Position numbers and translations under genes: made by a program
The notes under the pieces: generated by a model
Told to the model about the DNA's origin: nothing
Database searches by the model: none
Seen by the model: only the letters and a program-made list of their open reading frames with translations
NCBI RefSeq assembly: GCF_003298505.1
Contig: NZ_QNGB01000018.1
Location: 1-64,000, forward strand
Length of the DNA: 64,000 bases
Reading direction: 5' to 3'
From: Roseovarius sp. TE539
Lineage (GTDB): Bacteria; Pseudomonadota; Alphaproteobacteria; Rhodobacterales; Rhodobacteraceae
Part shown: piece after piece, positions 55,451 through 64,000 of the stretch
Numbering within the stretch: the stretch's first letter is position 1
Layout: the number at the start of each line of letters is the position of its first letter

Positions 55451-57055
55451 TTACGCGGCCGGGACCGTGGAGTGGCTGCTTTCCACAGCCGGGCTCCGCC
55501 GGACGGTCATGTAAAGGTTGTAGCACATGATGATTGCACCGGTGATGTAGAGAACCCCGCCAAGACCGCGCACCACGTACATCGGGAACTTGGCCGCCAC
55601 CGTGTCGGCAAAGGAGTTCACGAGGAAGCCGTTGGCATCCACCTCGCGCCACATCAGGCCCTCCATGATGCCGGTAACCCACATGGACGCGGCGTAGAGG
55701 ATGATGCCGATAGTGGCGAGCCAGAAGTGCCAGCTGACCATGCTGAGGCTATAGAGCCGTTCGCGGTTCCACAGCTTCGGCACGAGGAAGTAGAGCGCAC
55801 CGAAGGTGATCATCCCGTTCCAGCCAAGCGCACCCGAGTGCACGTGCCCGATCGTCCAGTCGGTGTAGTGCGACAAAGAGTTCACCGCGCGGATCGACAT
55901 CATGGGCCCTTCGAAAGTCGACATGCCGTAGAACCCTACGGAAATCACCATCATGCGGATGATCGGATCGGTACGCAGCTTGTCCCACGCCCCCGAGAGG
56001 GTCATCAACCCGTTGATCATCCCGCCCCAGGACGGCATCCACAGAACGATCGAGAACACCATGCCGAGGGTCGAGGCCCAGTCGGGCAGCGCCGTGTAGT
56101 GCAGGTGGTGCGGACCGGCCCAGATGTAAATGAAGATCAGCGCCCAGAAATGGATGATGCTGAGCTTGTAGCTGTAGACCGGGCGTTCTGCCTGTTTCGG
56201 CACGAAGTAGTACATCATCCCGAGAAAGCCCGCGGTCAGGAAGAAGCCCACGGCGTTGTGCCCGTACCACCATTGCGTCATCGCATCCTGCACGCCCGAG
56301 AAGACCTGAACCGACTTGGACCCGAAGATCGAGACCGGGATGCTGAGATTGTTGACCACGTGCAGCATCGCGACGGTAATGATGAATGAAAGATAGAACC
56401 AGTTGGCCACGTAGATATGCGGCTCCTTGCGCTTGACGATAGTGCCAAGAAAGACCGCCAGATAGGCCAGCCACACAACTGTCAGCCACAGGTCCACGTA
56501 CCATTCGGGTTCCGCGTATTCCTTGGATTGCGTCGCCCCGAGCAGATAGCCCGTCGCGGCCAGCACGATAACAAGCTGATAGCCCCAGAAGACGAACCAC
56601 GCCAGGTTGCCCCCCCAGAGCCGCGCGGCGCTGGTGCGCTGCACGACGTAGAATGATGTGCAGATGAGCGCATTGCCCCCGAAAGCGAAAATCACCGCGC
56701 TGGTGTGAAGAGGCCGCAACCGGCCGAAATTCATGTATCCCTGCGCCCATTCGAAATTGAGATGCGGAAAGGCCAGCTGGAAGGCGATGAACGTGCCGGC
56801 AAGAAAGCCGACGACCCCCCACAACGCGGTTGCGATCACCCCCGCGCGGACAACCCCGTCCATGTATTCACCCGACATATCGACACTGGTGCCGGGTTCG
56901 TCGGTGTTGCGAAGCACCCACAGGAACATTCCTGCAGCCACCAGCGCCACCGTAAGCGCATTGACCAGATAGGCCAGATCCCGCGCGTAATTCGCCGCGA
57001 TCAGTGCCAGAAGCGTGACCAAGCCTAGCACGATCAGCTTGAAGTAGTTCGTCAT
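55451..57055 (-). CDS. ccoN: Cbb3 cytochrome c oxidase catalytic subunit CcoN
   Basis: A 534-residue polytopic subunit carrying the low-spin haem b and the haem b3-CuB oxygen site. Typical sequence includes '[20 protein letters not shown]', '[20 protein letters not shown]' with the CuB/Tyr-His region, '[20 protein letters not shown]' and '[20 protein letters not shown]'. The enzyme reduces oxygen to water with high affinity and pumps protons. AAGGGACG precedes the ATG. Two FNR-type boxes lie upstream. Confidence 0.97.
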   Translation of the reverse strand: MTNYFKLIVLGLVTLLALIAANYARDLAYLVNALTVALVAAGMFLWVLRNTDEPGTSVDMSGEYMDGVVRAGVIATALWGVVGFLAGTFIAFQLAFPHLNFEWAQGYMNFGRLRPLHTSAVIFAFGGNALICTSFYVVQRTSAARLWGGNLAWFVFWGYQLVIVLAATGYLLGATQSKEYAEPEWYVDLWLTVVWLAYLAVFLGTIVKRKEPHIYVANWFYLSFIITVAMLHVVNNLSIPVSIFGSKSVQVFSGVQDAMTQWWYGHNAVGFFLTAGFLGMMYYFVPKQAERPVYSYKLSIIHFWALIFIYIWAGPHHLHYTALPDWASTLGMVFSIVLWMPSWGGMINGLMTLSGAWDKLRTDPIIRMMVISVGFYGMSTFEGPMMSIRAVNSLSHYTDWTIGHVHSGALGWNGMITFGALYFLVPKLWNRERLYSLSMVSWHFWLATIGIILYAASMWVTGIMEGLMWREVDANGFLVNSFADTVAAKFPMYVVRGLGGVLYITGAIIMCYNLYMTVRRSPAVESSHSTVPAA

Positions 57056-57149
57056 GTTGCGTCCCTTCGTCTCAATACCACACGACTCGCAGGTCGTGCG
57101 GCCGCTTTCAGACTGTGGCTGTTAATGGGCACTCGCCCCGAGCGTCGCC

Positions 57150-57163
57150 TTGATCTGCATCAA
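57150..57163. promoter_or_regulatory. FNR-type box, ccoN side
   Basis: TTGAT-CTGC-ATCAA is a perfect match to the FNR/FnrL consensus. Its centre is about 100 bases upstream of the ccoN ATG, a suitable place for oxygen-limited activation of ccoNOQP. Confidence 0.9.
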
Positions 57164-57181
57164 CAGTTGGTCTCTCAATTC

Positions 57182-57195
57182 TTGACCGGTATCAA
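57182..57195. promoter_or_regulatory. FNR-type box, stress-protein side
   Basis: TTGAC-CGGT-ATCAA matches the consensus at 9 of 10 positions. It lies 32 bases from the first box and about 70 bases upstream of the universal stress protein ATG, so it may drive that gene, with ccoN using the other box. Confidence 0.75.
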
Positions 57196-57257
57196 TGCGG
57201 CAAATCATCTGTCCAGATTAACTGGTACCGATGAAACATATGCATAGGAGCGCGACC

Positions 57258-58097
57258 ATGGCCTTTAATTCCCTCGTGTCGGTCCTGACCGACGAAAACC
57301 TTGTCGAAGAAGTGCTGACTCATGCCGTCGCGGCCGCGCGGGCACATGATGCGCATCTCGATGTGCTGTGCATGGGTGTCGACCGCACTCAGACCGGGTA
57401 TTACTATGCCGGAGCCAGCGCGGTGGTGCTGGAAGAGACAATTTCCCGTGCCCGTCAGGAAGCGGACGAGATCGAGGCCGCGGCCCGCAAGATCTTGTCC
57501 GGCAGCGATATCCGCTGGGGTACTGAAAGCGGCATGAGCCAGATGATCGATCTTGGTCGGCATGTTGCCGGGCGGGCGCGTTATTCGGACCTTGCAATTC
57601 TGCCACAACCCTACGGCGAAGGGCGCGGCGCCGAGCTGGAGGCGGTAACCGAGGCCACGCTTTTCGAAGGGCATGCGCCGGCCCTCGTGCTGCCGGTCGG
57701 CGGAAGCGTGAACCCGGTTCCGAAACGCATAATGATCGGCTGGAACGAAAGCGTCGAGGCCCTGAGTTCCGTACGAGCCGCGCTTCCGCTCTTGCAACAG
57801 GCCGACGTGGTGCATGTGGTGGTGGTCGATCCACCCGCGCACGGGCCGGCCCGTTCGGATCCCGGCGGTCTGCTGTCGCAGTATCTTGCAAGGCACGGAG
57901 TCAAGGTCGAGATCGACGTCCTGAGCAAAACGCTTCCACGGGTGTCAGACGTCCTCAACCGGCATGGCGAAGACATGGAAGCCGACATGATCGTGATGGG
58001 TGCGTATGGTCATTCCCGCTTCCGCGAAGCGATCTTCGGCGGGGCCACGCGCTACATGCTCGAAGAGGCCGCTCTGCCGGTCTTCATGGCGCACTGA
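57258..58097 (+). CDS. Universal stress protein, tandem UspA domains
   Basis: A 279-residue protein with two UspA-like halves. The second half ends 'DMIVMGAYGHSRFREAIFGG', whose G-x2-G-x9-G type loop is the ATP-binding signature; the first half ('YSDLAILPQPYGEG') has a degenerate loop. AGGAG lies before the ATG at 57258. It is divergent from ccoNOQP and shares the region with two FNR-type boxes, so it is probably induced at low oxygen. Confidence 0.88.
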   Translation: MAFNSLVSVLTDENLVEEVLTHAVAAARAHDAHLDVLCMGVDRTQTGYYYAGASAVVLEETISRARQEADEIEAAARKILSGSDIRWGTESGMSQMIDLGRHVAGRARYSDLAILPQPYGEGRGAELEAVTEATLFEGHAPALVLPVGGSVNPVPKRIMIGWNESVEALSSVRAALPLLQQADVVHVVVVDPPAHGPARSDPGGLLSQYLARHGVKVEIDVLSKTLPRVSDVLNRHGEDMEADMIVMGAYGHSRFREAIFGGATRYMLEEAALPVFMAH

Positions 58098-58179
58098 CAG
58101 CAGCCACCGCACCATATGCACGCCAATGTGACTTGAACAATCCGGATCTGTGACGGACGCTCTGGATTGTGAAAACGGA

Positions 58180-59187
58180 ATGCACGTGATGGCGGTGGCA
58201 CGAAAACTGGCGGCCATGAGCCTGTTGCTTCTTGCCGTGGTCGTGGCACTTCCCGGCGCGGGGCGGGCGCAGGACCGGATGGAACTTCATCTGGTTCTGA
58301 CTTTGGATGTGTCGGCCAGCGTCAACGACGAGGAATTCGATCTTCAGCGAACCGGGACCGCGCGGGCCTTCCGCGACCCGGCGGTGGCCTCGGCGGTCGC
58401 GCGGGCCCCGGGCGGCATCGCGGTCGCCATCGTGCAGTGGTCGAGCGTGACGCGCCAGGCGCTTGGCCTCGACTGGGTGCGCCTGCGCAGCCCGTCCGGC
58501 ACAGCCGCTTATGCCGACACGGTCGCGGATATGCCCCGCAGGATACCGGGTGGCGGGACGATGATCCATTCCGGGCTGGAATTCGCGGCGCGAATGCTGG
58601 AAACCGCGCCGGGTACGGCGCGGCGGCAGGTGATCGACCTGTCCGGCAATGGCGAGGCCGATGACCTTGACCTGCTGCGCGAGATGCGCGACCGGCTGGT
58701 GCGGCAAGGCTTGGTGATCAACGCGCTGGCGATCGAGGAATTGAAATACCGCGATCTCACCAGCTATTTTCATGCGCATGTGATCGGCGGCAATGGTGCC
58801 TTCGTGATCACCGCGGAAGATTTCGAGGACGTGGCCATTGCCATGCGGATCAAGCTGCTGCGCGAGATCGCGGGGCCGCGTTTCTCCGGGGCCGCCCCCG
58901 GCGGCGCGCGGATGTCAGGCCCGCTTGATGATCCGGATCAGGAACAGCAGGATCACCGCGCCGATGGTAGCGTGTATGATGGCCCCGACGAAGCCCCCTC
59001 CTATGCTGAGGCCCAGCCTTGGCAATATGAGGCCCGCAACAAAGGCTCCGACAATGCCGAGGGCCATGTTTCCCAGAAGCCGGAACCCGATGCCCTTGAC
59101 GATCAGGCTGGCAAGCCAGCCAGCCACGGCGCCGACAACCAGCATGATCAGAACGCTCTCGATACCCATCAAAGACCCCTGCAGTGA
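58180..59187 (+). CDS. DUF1194 (VWA-like) exported protein with a read-through C-terminus
   Basis: A 335-codon frame. A signal peptide (residues 1-30, ending 'GAGRAQ') precedes a von Willebrand A-like domain: 'LVLTLDVSASVNDEEFDLQR' holds the DxSxS metal site, and 'GGGTMIHSGLEFAA' and 'QVIDLSGNGEADD' follow. The domain ends near residue 246 at 'KLLREIAGPRFSG'. The remaining 90 residues are hydrophilic (D, Q, H, E-rich) and lie exactly antisense to the membrane-protein gene at 58915-59169, so they look like translation past a lost stop codon. Function of the family is unknown. The start may be 58180 or 58189. Confidence 0.75.
   Translation: MHVMAVARKLAAMSLLLLAVVVALPGAGRAQDRMELHLVLTLDVSASVNDEEFDLQRTGTARAFRDPAVASAVARAPGGIAVAIVQWSSVTRQALGLDWVRLRSPSGTAAYADTVADMPRRIPGGGTMIHSGLEFAARMLETAPGTARRQVIDLSGNGEADDLDLLREMRDRLVRQGLVINALAIEELKYRDLTSYFHAHVIGGNGAFVITAEDFEDVAIAMRIKLLREIAGPRFSGAAPGGARMSGPLDDPDQEQQDHRADGSVYDGPDEAPSYAEAQPWQYEARNKGSDNAEGHVSQKPEPDALDDQAGKPASHGADNQHDQNALDTHQRPLQ
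58915..59169 (-). CDS. GlsB/YeaQ/YmgE-family small membrane protein
   Basis: An 84-residue protein with three helices: 'SVLIMLVVGAVAGWLASLIV', 'LLGNMALGIVGAFVAGLILP' and 'FVGAIIHATIGAVILLFLIR'. It is glycine-rich, as in the transglycosylase-associated group, whose exact role is unknown though often stress-induced. AGGGG lies six bases before the ATG at 59169. The whole gene is antisense to the extended end of the DUF1194 frame. Confidence 0.88.
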   Translation of the reverse strand: MGIESVLIMLVVGAVAGWLASLIVKGIGFRLLGNMALGIVGAFVAGLILPRLGLSIGGGFVGAIIHATIGAVILLFLIRIIKRA

Positions 59188-59215
59188 CAAACGCGAGCGC
59201 AGGACCCTCCCGCGA

Positions 59216-59242
59216 CCGCAGGCCGCAGGCCGCAGGCCGCAG
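59216..59242. repeat. Short tandem repeat, CCGCAGG x 3.9
   Basis: Three full 7-base units and a six-base partial fill 27 bases between the membrane-protein gene start and the fnrL stop. Copy number may vary by slippage. Confidence 0.8.
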
Positions 59243-59265
59243 CTTAACCGCCTTCGTCGCGGCTG

Positions 59266-60015
59266 TCACGAAAGAACGCCGCCGTCACTGTCATCGCCGG
59301 CTTCATCAAGCAGCCGGTCAAAGTCTGGCACGGTCACATGACGCTTGCCTTCGAGTTCGATGACGCCTTCCTTCTTGAGCGCTGAAATCTGGCGGCTCAC
59401 GGTTTCGAGAGTTAAACCAAGATAATCGGCCATGGCTTCACGCGTAAGCGGAAGATCGAAAACGATTCTCCCACTTCCCCTCGCCATATTCAGCGCCACA
59501 TCACGACGGGCGATGATCGCAAGCAGCGACGCGATTTTCTCACGGGCTGTCTTGCGGCCCAGTACCAGCATCCACTCGCGTGCGGCATCGAGTTCATCAA
59601 GCGTCATTTCCAGCAGGCGCTGCGCGATATGCGGTGTGCGCACCATCATGTCCTCGAACGGCTTCCTGCGGAAGCAGCACATGACAAGGTTGGTTGTCGC
59701 CACCACATCATAGGCCGCCGCTTTCCGCCCCGGTCGTCCGACGAAGTCACTCGGCAACAGCAGCCCGACCATCTGACGGCGGCCATCCTCCATCGTCTGG
59801 GTCAGCGTTGCGATACCGGACACCACGGATCCGACGAAATCCATCGGATCGCCCGACCAGACGATCGTCTGTCCGGCCTCGTAGTTGCGGTAGTATTTTA
59901 TCTCCTCCAGAAGCCGGAGTTCATCCGCGTCACAGCGCGCGCACACTGCCCTGTGGCGTATTGGGCAATCGCTGCACCCTTCGTTCAGGGTAGGGAATTT
60001 TTCATTCAGCATCAC
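59266..60015 (-). CDS. fnrL: FnrL-type oxygen-responsive Crp/Fnr regulator
   Basis: A 249-residue regulator. The N-terminal cysteines C14, C17, C25 and C28 with a later Cys pair in 'NLVMCCFRRKPFE' provide ligands for an oxygen-labile [4Fe-4S] cluster. The cyclic-nucleotide-like fold follows, then the HTH 'LTREAMADYLGLTLETVSRQ' with the E-x2-SR residues that read TTGAT half sites. It should activate cbb3 oxidase and hemN at low oxygen. A box at 60030-60043 lies just upstream of its own start, so it may regulate itself. The next ATG at 60012 is an alternative start. Confidence 0.94.
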   Translation of the reverse strand: MMLNEKFPTLNEGCSDCPIRHRAVCARCDADELRLLEEIKYYRNYEAGQTIVWSGDPMDFVGSVVSGIATLTQTMEDGRRQMVGLLLPSDFVGRPGRKAAAYDVVATTNLVMCCFRRKPFEDMMVRTPHIAQRLLEMTLDELDAAREWMLVLGRKTAREKIASLLAIIARRDVALNMARGSGRIVFDLPLTREAMADYLGLTLETVSRQISALKKEGVIELEGKRHVTVPDFDRLLDEAGDDSDGGVLS

Positions 60016-60029
60016 GGTGCGCTTTGTAT

Positions 60030-60043
60030 TTGATCTGCGTCAA
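60030..60043. promoter_or_regulatory. FNR-type box between fnrL and hemN
   Basis: TTGAT-CTGC-GTCAA matches the FNR consensus at 9 of 10 positions. The centre is about 42 bases upstream of the hemN ATG and 21 bases upstream of the fnrL ATG. Confidence 0.85.
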
Positions 60044-60078
60044 GGCTGCGGAGACATTCGGTTTGTAGATCTAGGGTC

Positions 60079-61434
60079 ATGATTACGAAAACACAACTGG
60101 CCAGACTGGGATTGTTCGACGCGAAAGTGCCGCGCTATACCAGCTATCCAACCGCGCCGCACTTTGGCAGTCATGTCAGATCAGGGCATTTTGCGCAATG
60201 GATTGAGGCGATTCCCGAAGGTTCGGGCATATCCTTGTATGTGCATGTGCCGTTCTGCCGCAGGCTTTGCTGGTTCTGCGCCTGCCGCACCCAAGGCACG
60301 CAAAGTGACCGGCCGGTGCGCGCTTACCTGGAAACCCTGAAGGCGGAGTTGGAGATGATCCGCGCACATCTGCCAAGGGATGTGCATCTGTCTCGGTTGC
60401 ACTGGGGCGGCGGGACACCGACCTTGCTGACACCGGACATGATGGAAGACCTGGCCGGAGCGATCCGGGATGTCGCTCCTTTCACGGAGAATACTGAATT
60501 CTCGGTTGAAATCGACCCGAACGAGATTGACGGGCCGCGGCTTGATGCGCTCGCGGCCGCCGGGATGAATCGCGCCTCGATCGGTGTTCAGGATTTCGAC
60601 GACCAGATCCAGCAGAGCATCGGACGCATCCAGGGTTATGACATCACCCGCGATGCCGTTAACGAGATCCGTGCCCGGGGCGTTGCAAGCCTGAATGCCG
60701 ATATCCTCTATGGGTTGCCGTTTCAGACAAGGGAGAGGATAACCGAAAGCGTTCAGAAGCTTCTTTCGCTCAACCCGGACAGAGTTGCGCTTTATGGCTA
60801 TGCACACGTGCCCTGGATGGCCAAGCGGCAGCAGATGATACCATCCGATTCGCTGCCGACACCCGAAGAACGGCTGGAGCTTTATGAAACCGCGCGGCGG
60901 CTGTTCCTTTGGGACAACTACGCCGAAATCGGGATTGATCACTTCGCCACTCAGGACGACGGTCTGACAATTGCCCAGAAGACGGGGCGGCTGCGCCGGA
61001 ACTTCCAGGGCTACACCGACGACACCGCAGATGTGCTGATCGGGGTCGGCGCCTCCTCGATCTCGCGTTTTCCGCAAGGTTATGCCCAGAACGCACCGGC
61101 CACGGGTGCCCATACAGGCGCGATACGCGAAGGCCGGTTTTCAACCAGTCGCGGTCATGTCTTCACGGAAGAGGACAGGATGCGCGGCCGGATGATCGAG
61201 GCGCTGATGTGCGATTTTCGCATCGACGTTGCGGATCTTCGCGATAATCTCGGGGTTTCTGAGGAAACGGTCCGGACAATCCTGCGCAGGACGGCCGATG
61301 ATTTCCCGGGCCTGTTGACGCTGGATGCGGATAGCCTCTTCGTGCCACCTCAAGCCCGGCCGCTCACACGGATGATCGCCCGCAGCATCGACGCCTACGA
61401 GTTGAGTACCGCCGGCCACAGCTCCGCGATCTAG
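60079..61434 (+). CDS. hemN: Oxygen-independent coproporphyrinogen III dehydrogenase
   Basis: A 451-residue radical SAM enzyme that decarboxylates coproporphyrinogen III to protoporphyrinogen IX without oxygen. The cluster motif is 'YVHVPFCRRLCWFCACRTQG' (CxxxCxxC plus the extra Cys of true HemN). 'LHWGGGTPTLLTPDMM' and 'FSVEIDPNEIDGPRLDAL' follow, and the HemN C-terminal domain begins near residue 360. The extra Cys and the length separate it from HemW. Haem supply at low oxygen fits its place beside fnrL and near cbb3 oxidase. Confidence 0.95.
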   Translation: MITKTQLARLGLFDAKVPRYTSYPTAPHFGSHVRSGHFAQWIEAIPEGSGISLYVHVPFCRRLCWFCACRTQGTQSDRPVRAYLETLKAELEMIRAHLPRDVHLSRLHWGGGTPTLLTPDMMEDLAGAIRDVAPFTENTEFSVEIDPNEIDGPRLDALAAAGMNRASIGVQDFDDQIQQSIGRIQGYDITRDAVNEIRARGVASLNADILYGLPFQTRERITESVQKLLSLNPDRVALYGYAHVPWMAKRQQMIPSDSLPTPEERLELYETARRLFLWDNYAEIGIDHFATQDDGLTIAQKTGRLRRNFQGYTDDTADVLIGVGASSISRFPQGYAQNAPATGAHTGAIREGRFSTSRGHVFTEEDRMRGRMIEALMCDFRIDVADLRDNLGVSEETVRTILRRTADDFPGLLTLDADSLFVPPQARPLTRMIARSIDAYELSTAGHSSAI

Positions 61435-61446
61435 ACGCGGCGCCCG

Positions 61447-62346
61447 ATGCGCATCACCAGCTTCAACCTCCAGAACCTGCGGCTCCGCGGCGGCAGCAAC
61501 CTGGATGGGGCGCGCGATTCCGATACCGGCGAAACCGCCGATCCGGCGCTGGACCGGATGGACCGGGAACTGACGGCACAGGTGATCGGCAACATGAAGT
61601 CCGATGTGCTGGCTTTGCAGGAAGTGTTCGACCGGGCTACCCTGGATCACTTCCATGACAATTTCCTGCTCCCGGCCGGCGTCAGGGCCTATCCATGGCG
61701 GCACTGCAGTCACGGCAATGACGGGCGAGGTCTGGACATTGCGCTGCTGAGCCGTATCGCACCGCTGGAGGTTGCAGGCCACGCCGGGCTCCGGGCGGCC
61801 GATATCGGCCTGCGCGGCGACCCCGAAAAACCTGTATTCCGGCGCGATTGCCTGAGGGTGGAATTTGCAGGCGTCACGCTTTTCCTGTGCCACTTCAAGG
61901 CCCCCTACCCCGATCCAGCATCGGCCTGGGCGGCGCGCAGGCTGGAGGCTCGGGCGGTAAGGCGCCTTGTCGAGAGGCGCTTCACCGATCCTGCATCCGC
62001 GACATGGCTGATCGCCGGCGATCTCAACGAACCGTGGAAGCCGGATGCCAACCCGGCATCGGCCCCGCTCCTTGCACCGTTTTCAGTGGATCTGATGGCC
62101 CGGATCAAGGAGCAGAACCGCTGGTCCTATTACGACCGTTGGGCGGACCGTTACGCGATGCCCGATGCGTTCCTCGCAAGTCCGGCGCTGGCCCGGGCCT
62201 TTCCGAGGGCCATTCCGGAAATTCATCGCGAGGGGCTGGAGCGCGCGGCACGGCGCCATTCCGGTATCCATCTGCCAAGCGTCGGAAGCCACCGTCCGCA
62301 CGCCAGCGATCATGCGGGCGTGGTTGTGGAATTCGCCGGCCTCTGA
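61447..62346 (+). CDS. Endonuclease/exonuclease/phosphatase-fold hydrolase
   Basis: A 299-residue protein of the EEP superfamily. Metal and catalytic motifs appear in order: 'ITSFNLQNLRLRGG', 'VLALQEVFDRATLD', 'LFLCHFKAPYP', 'WLIAGDLNEPWKP' and the final 'SDHAGVVVEF'. The family includes exonuclease III, phosphodiesterases and sphingomyelinase-like enzymes; the substrate here is unknown. There is no signal peptide. It starts 12 bases after hemN and is convergent with yejF. Confidence 0.83.
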   Translation: MRITSFNLQNLRLRGGSNLDGARDSDTGETADPALDRMDRELTAQVIGNMKSDVLALQEVFDRATLDHFHDNFLLPAGVRAYPWRHCSHGNDGRGLDIALLSRIAPLEVAGHAGLRAADIGLRGDPEKPVFRRDCLRVEFAGVTLFLCHFKAPYPDPASAWAARRLEARAVRRLVERRFTDPASATWLIAGDLNEPWKPDANPASAPLLAPFSVDLMARIKEQNRWSYYDRWADRYAMPDAFLASPALARAFPRAIPEIHREGLERAARRHSGIHLPSVGSHRPHASDHAGVVVEFAGL

Positions 62347-62352
62347 ATGTGT

Positions 62353-63942
62353 TCACCCTGTGGGATCAAGCGCGGCACTCAGGAGCGTGCGGGCATATTC
62401 GGTCTTCGGCGCGGTGAAAATGTCTTCTGAGGGTCCGGCCTCGATCACGTCACCGCCCTTCATGACCATGATCTTGTGGCTCATGGCGCGCACGACATTG
62501 AGGTCATGACTGATAAAGAGGTAGGCCAGCCCGTACTTGACCTGCAACCGCCTGAGAAGGTCGACGATCTGAACCTGCACCGTCATGTCCAGCGCGCTGG
62601 TGGGTTCATCCAGCACCAGCAGCCGCGGGCGCAGGATCATCGCGCGCGCGATGGCGATCCTTTGGCGTTGTCCGCCGGAAAACTCGTGCGGGTAACGGTC
62701 CATCGTGGCGGGAGTCAACTCCACCTCTTCCATCACCTCGGCCACCAGTTCACGCAGGTGCCGGTCATCAGGCTTTCCATGTACGCCCAGCCCCTCGGCA
62801 ATGATCTGTTCACAGGTCATGCGCGGGCTGAGGCTGCCGAAAGGATCCTGGAAAACGATCTGCATGTCCCGACGGTGCCGGCGCAAGGCGCGGGTGGACC
62901 ACTTGTTCACGTCCTGCCCGTCGAATGTGATCCGTCCCTGTGACCCGATCAGACGCATGATCGCCAACGCCAGCGTCGTCTTTCCCGAACCGGATTCACC
63001 CACGACCCCGAGGGTTTCGCCGGCCCGCACGTTCATCGTGGCGTCATTGACGGCCTTTACATGCCCGACCGTGCGGCGCAGGAACCCACGCTGGATCGGA
63101 AACCAGACCCTCAAGCCTTCGGTCTGCACCACGACCGGCGCGTCACCCGGCACCGGGTCAGGGCCGCCCGTGGCACGCGCGTCCAGAAGCTTGCGGGTGT
63201 AGGCATGTTCGGGCTGCCGGAAAATCCGGGATGTAGGACCCGCTTCAACGATTTCACCGTCCTTCATGACGCAAACCCTGTCGGCAATGCGCTGCACGAT
63301 GCCCAGATCATGGGTTATGAAGAGAAGCCCCATGTTCTCTTCCCGTTTGAGTTCGGCCAGCAGTTCAAGGATCTGGGCCTGAATTGTGACGTCAAGCGCG
63401 GTCGTGGGTTCATCGGCGATCAGGATATCGGGCTTGTTGGCCAGCGCCATGGCAATCATCACGCGTTGCCGCTGCCCGCCGCTGAGCTGATGCGGATAGG
63501 CGCCCAACCTGCTTTCGGGATCACGAATGCCGACCCGTTCAAGCAACGAGATGATGCGCCCTCTTGCCTCGTCACCCGTCAGGCCCTGGTGCAGTTCCAG
63601 GCTTTCCGTGATCTGCTTTTCCAGCGTGTGGAGGGGATTGAGCGATGTCATCGGCTCCTGGAAGATGAAGCTGATGTCATTGCCCCTCACCCTGCGCAAC
63701 ACCTTGTTCTCGGCGCCGATCATCTGCGCTCCGCTGAATGTCACACTGCCCGAAACCTGCGCGGCCGCCCCCAGAAGCGACACCGTGGACAGCGCGGTGA
63801 CCGATTTCCCCGATCCCGATTCCCCGACCAGCGCCACCGTCTCGCCGCGGTTCACCGAAAAGGACACGCCACGCACGCAAGGGACCAGCTCACCGTCCTG
63901 TCGGAAGCCGATATTCAGGTTCTGAACATCAAGCAGGCTCAT
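62353..63942 (-). CDS. yejF: Oligopeptide ABC importer, fused double ATPase (YejF type)
   Basis: A 529-residue protein with two complete ATPase halves. Half one has 'VGESGSGKSVT', LSGGQRQR and 'ILIADEPTTALDVT'; half two has 'VGESGSGKTTL', FSGGQRQR and 'LLVLDEPTSALDMT'. The fused arrangement is typical of YejF and its relatives, which import microcin C-like and other peptides. The ATG overlaps the stop of the permease gene to the right (ATGA). Confidence 0.92.
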   Translation of the reverse strand: MSLLDVQNLNIGFRQDGELVPCVRGVSFSVNRGETVALVGESGSGKSVTALSTVSLLGAAAQVSGSVTFSGAQMIGAENKVLRRVRGNDISFIFQEPMTSLNPLHTLEKQITESLELHQGLTGDEARGRIISLLERVGIRDPESRLGAYPHQLSGGQRQRVMIAMALANKPDILIADEPTTALDVTIQAQILELLAELKREENMGLLFITHDLGIVQRIADRVCVMKDGEIVEAGPTSRIFRQPEHAYTRKLLDARATGGPDPVPGDAPVVVQTEGLRVWFPIQRGFLRRTVGHVKAVNDATMNVRAGETLGVVGESGSGKTTLALAIMRLIGSQGRITFDGQDVNKWSTRALRRHRRDMQIVFQDPFGSLSPRMTCEQIIAEGLGVHGKPDDRHLRELVAEVMEEVELTPATMDRYPHEFSGGQRQRIAIARAMILRPRLLVLDEPTSALDMTVQVQIVDLLRRLQVKYGLAYLFISHDLNVVRAMSHKIMVMKGGDVIEAGPSEDIFTAPKTEYARTLLSAALDPTG

Positions 63943-64000
63943 TCGAAAGTCTTCCTGGGATCGAAGGCGTCACGCACGCCCTCGAAGATGAACACCAGCA
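63939..64000 (-). CDS. yejE: ABC permease YejE, C-terminal end (cut by the window)
   Basis: The reverse strand reads 'LVFIFEGVRDAFDPRKTFE' and a stop, overlapping the yejF start by four bases. 'EGVRDAFDPRK' is the usual end of DppC/OppC/YejE-type permeases. The rest of the gene lies outside the window. Confidence 0.8.
   Translation of the reverse strand, partial: LVFIFEGVRDAFDPRKTFE

Overview
The window looks like chromosomal DNA from an aerobic or facultative alphaproteobacterium of the Rhodobacterales (Roseobacter group). Supporting features are high GC content, a glycine-riboswitch gcvTHP operon, an aerobic-type cobalamin set (cobW, cobN, cobO), ccoNOQP-ccoGHIS with an FnrL-type regulator, a yejE/yejF transporter, and SMC read from a TTG start. 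The genus cannot be fixed from the sequence alone.

Layout. 0-1.1 kb is gene-poor and opens with the first codons of an IS110-type transposase. 1.1-5.2 kb holds a cold-shock gene, then tesA divergent from a ybbA/ybbP-type ABC exporter; the two divergent ATGs overlap in one CATG. 5.2-10.5 kb is gcvTHP behind a tandem glycine riboswitch, with an Rrf2 regulator upstream. 10.5-19.3 kb is mixed: a gamma-glutamylcyclotransferase-like gene, gltX, a His-tailed MFS exporter, two methyltransferases, a secreted metallo-hydrolase, a small zincin and a multiheme cytochrome-TPR protein whose seventh haem site has lost a cysteine. 19.3-23 kb is preTA with a FadR-type regulator. 23.1-25.2 kb pairs a membrane protein with a selenium-binding/methanethiol oxidase protein. 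smc follows.

29.2-37.4 kb is a cobalt/B12 island. A cobalamin riboswitch precedes hupE, a His-rich exported protein, cobW, a GNAT gene and cobN, with cobO shortly after. 37.4-45.3 kb is a pyrimidine catabolism locus: two related TetR (RutR-like) regulators, two RutR-like operators, beta-ureidopropionase, dihydropyrimidinase and a four-gene ABC importer. With preTA at 20 kb this gives the whole reductive route: uracil or thymine to the dihydro form (PreTA), to the N-carbamoyl-beta-amino acid (dihydropyrimidinase), to the beta-amino acid plus ammonia and CO2 (ureidopropionase).

45.5-64 kb starts with a SPOR-tailed D,D-carboxypeptidase, followed by a microaerobic block: ccoGHIS, ccoNOQP, a universal stress protein, fnrL and hemN. 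Four FNR-type boxes (TTGAY-N4-RTCAA) lie in the three promoter regions of this block. Small regulators and membrane proteins are interspersed. The window ends in an exonuclease/phosphatase-fold protein and the yejF/yejE peptide transporter, cut by the right edge. I saw no tRNA, rRNA, CRISPR array, prophage or recognisable defence system.
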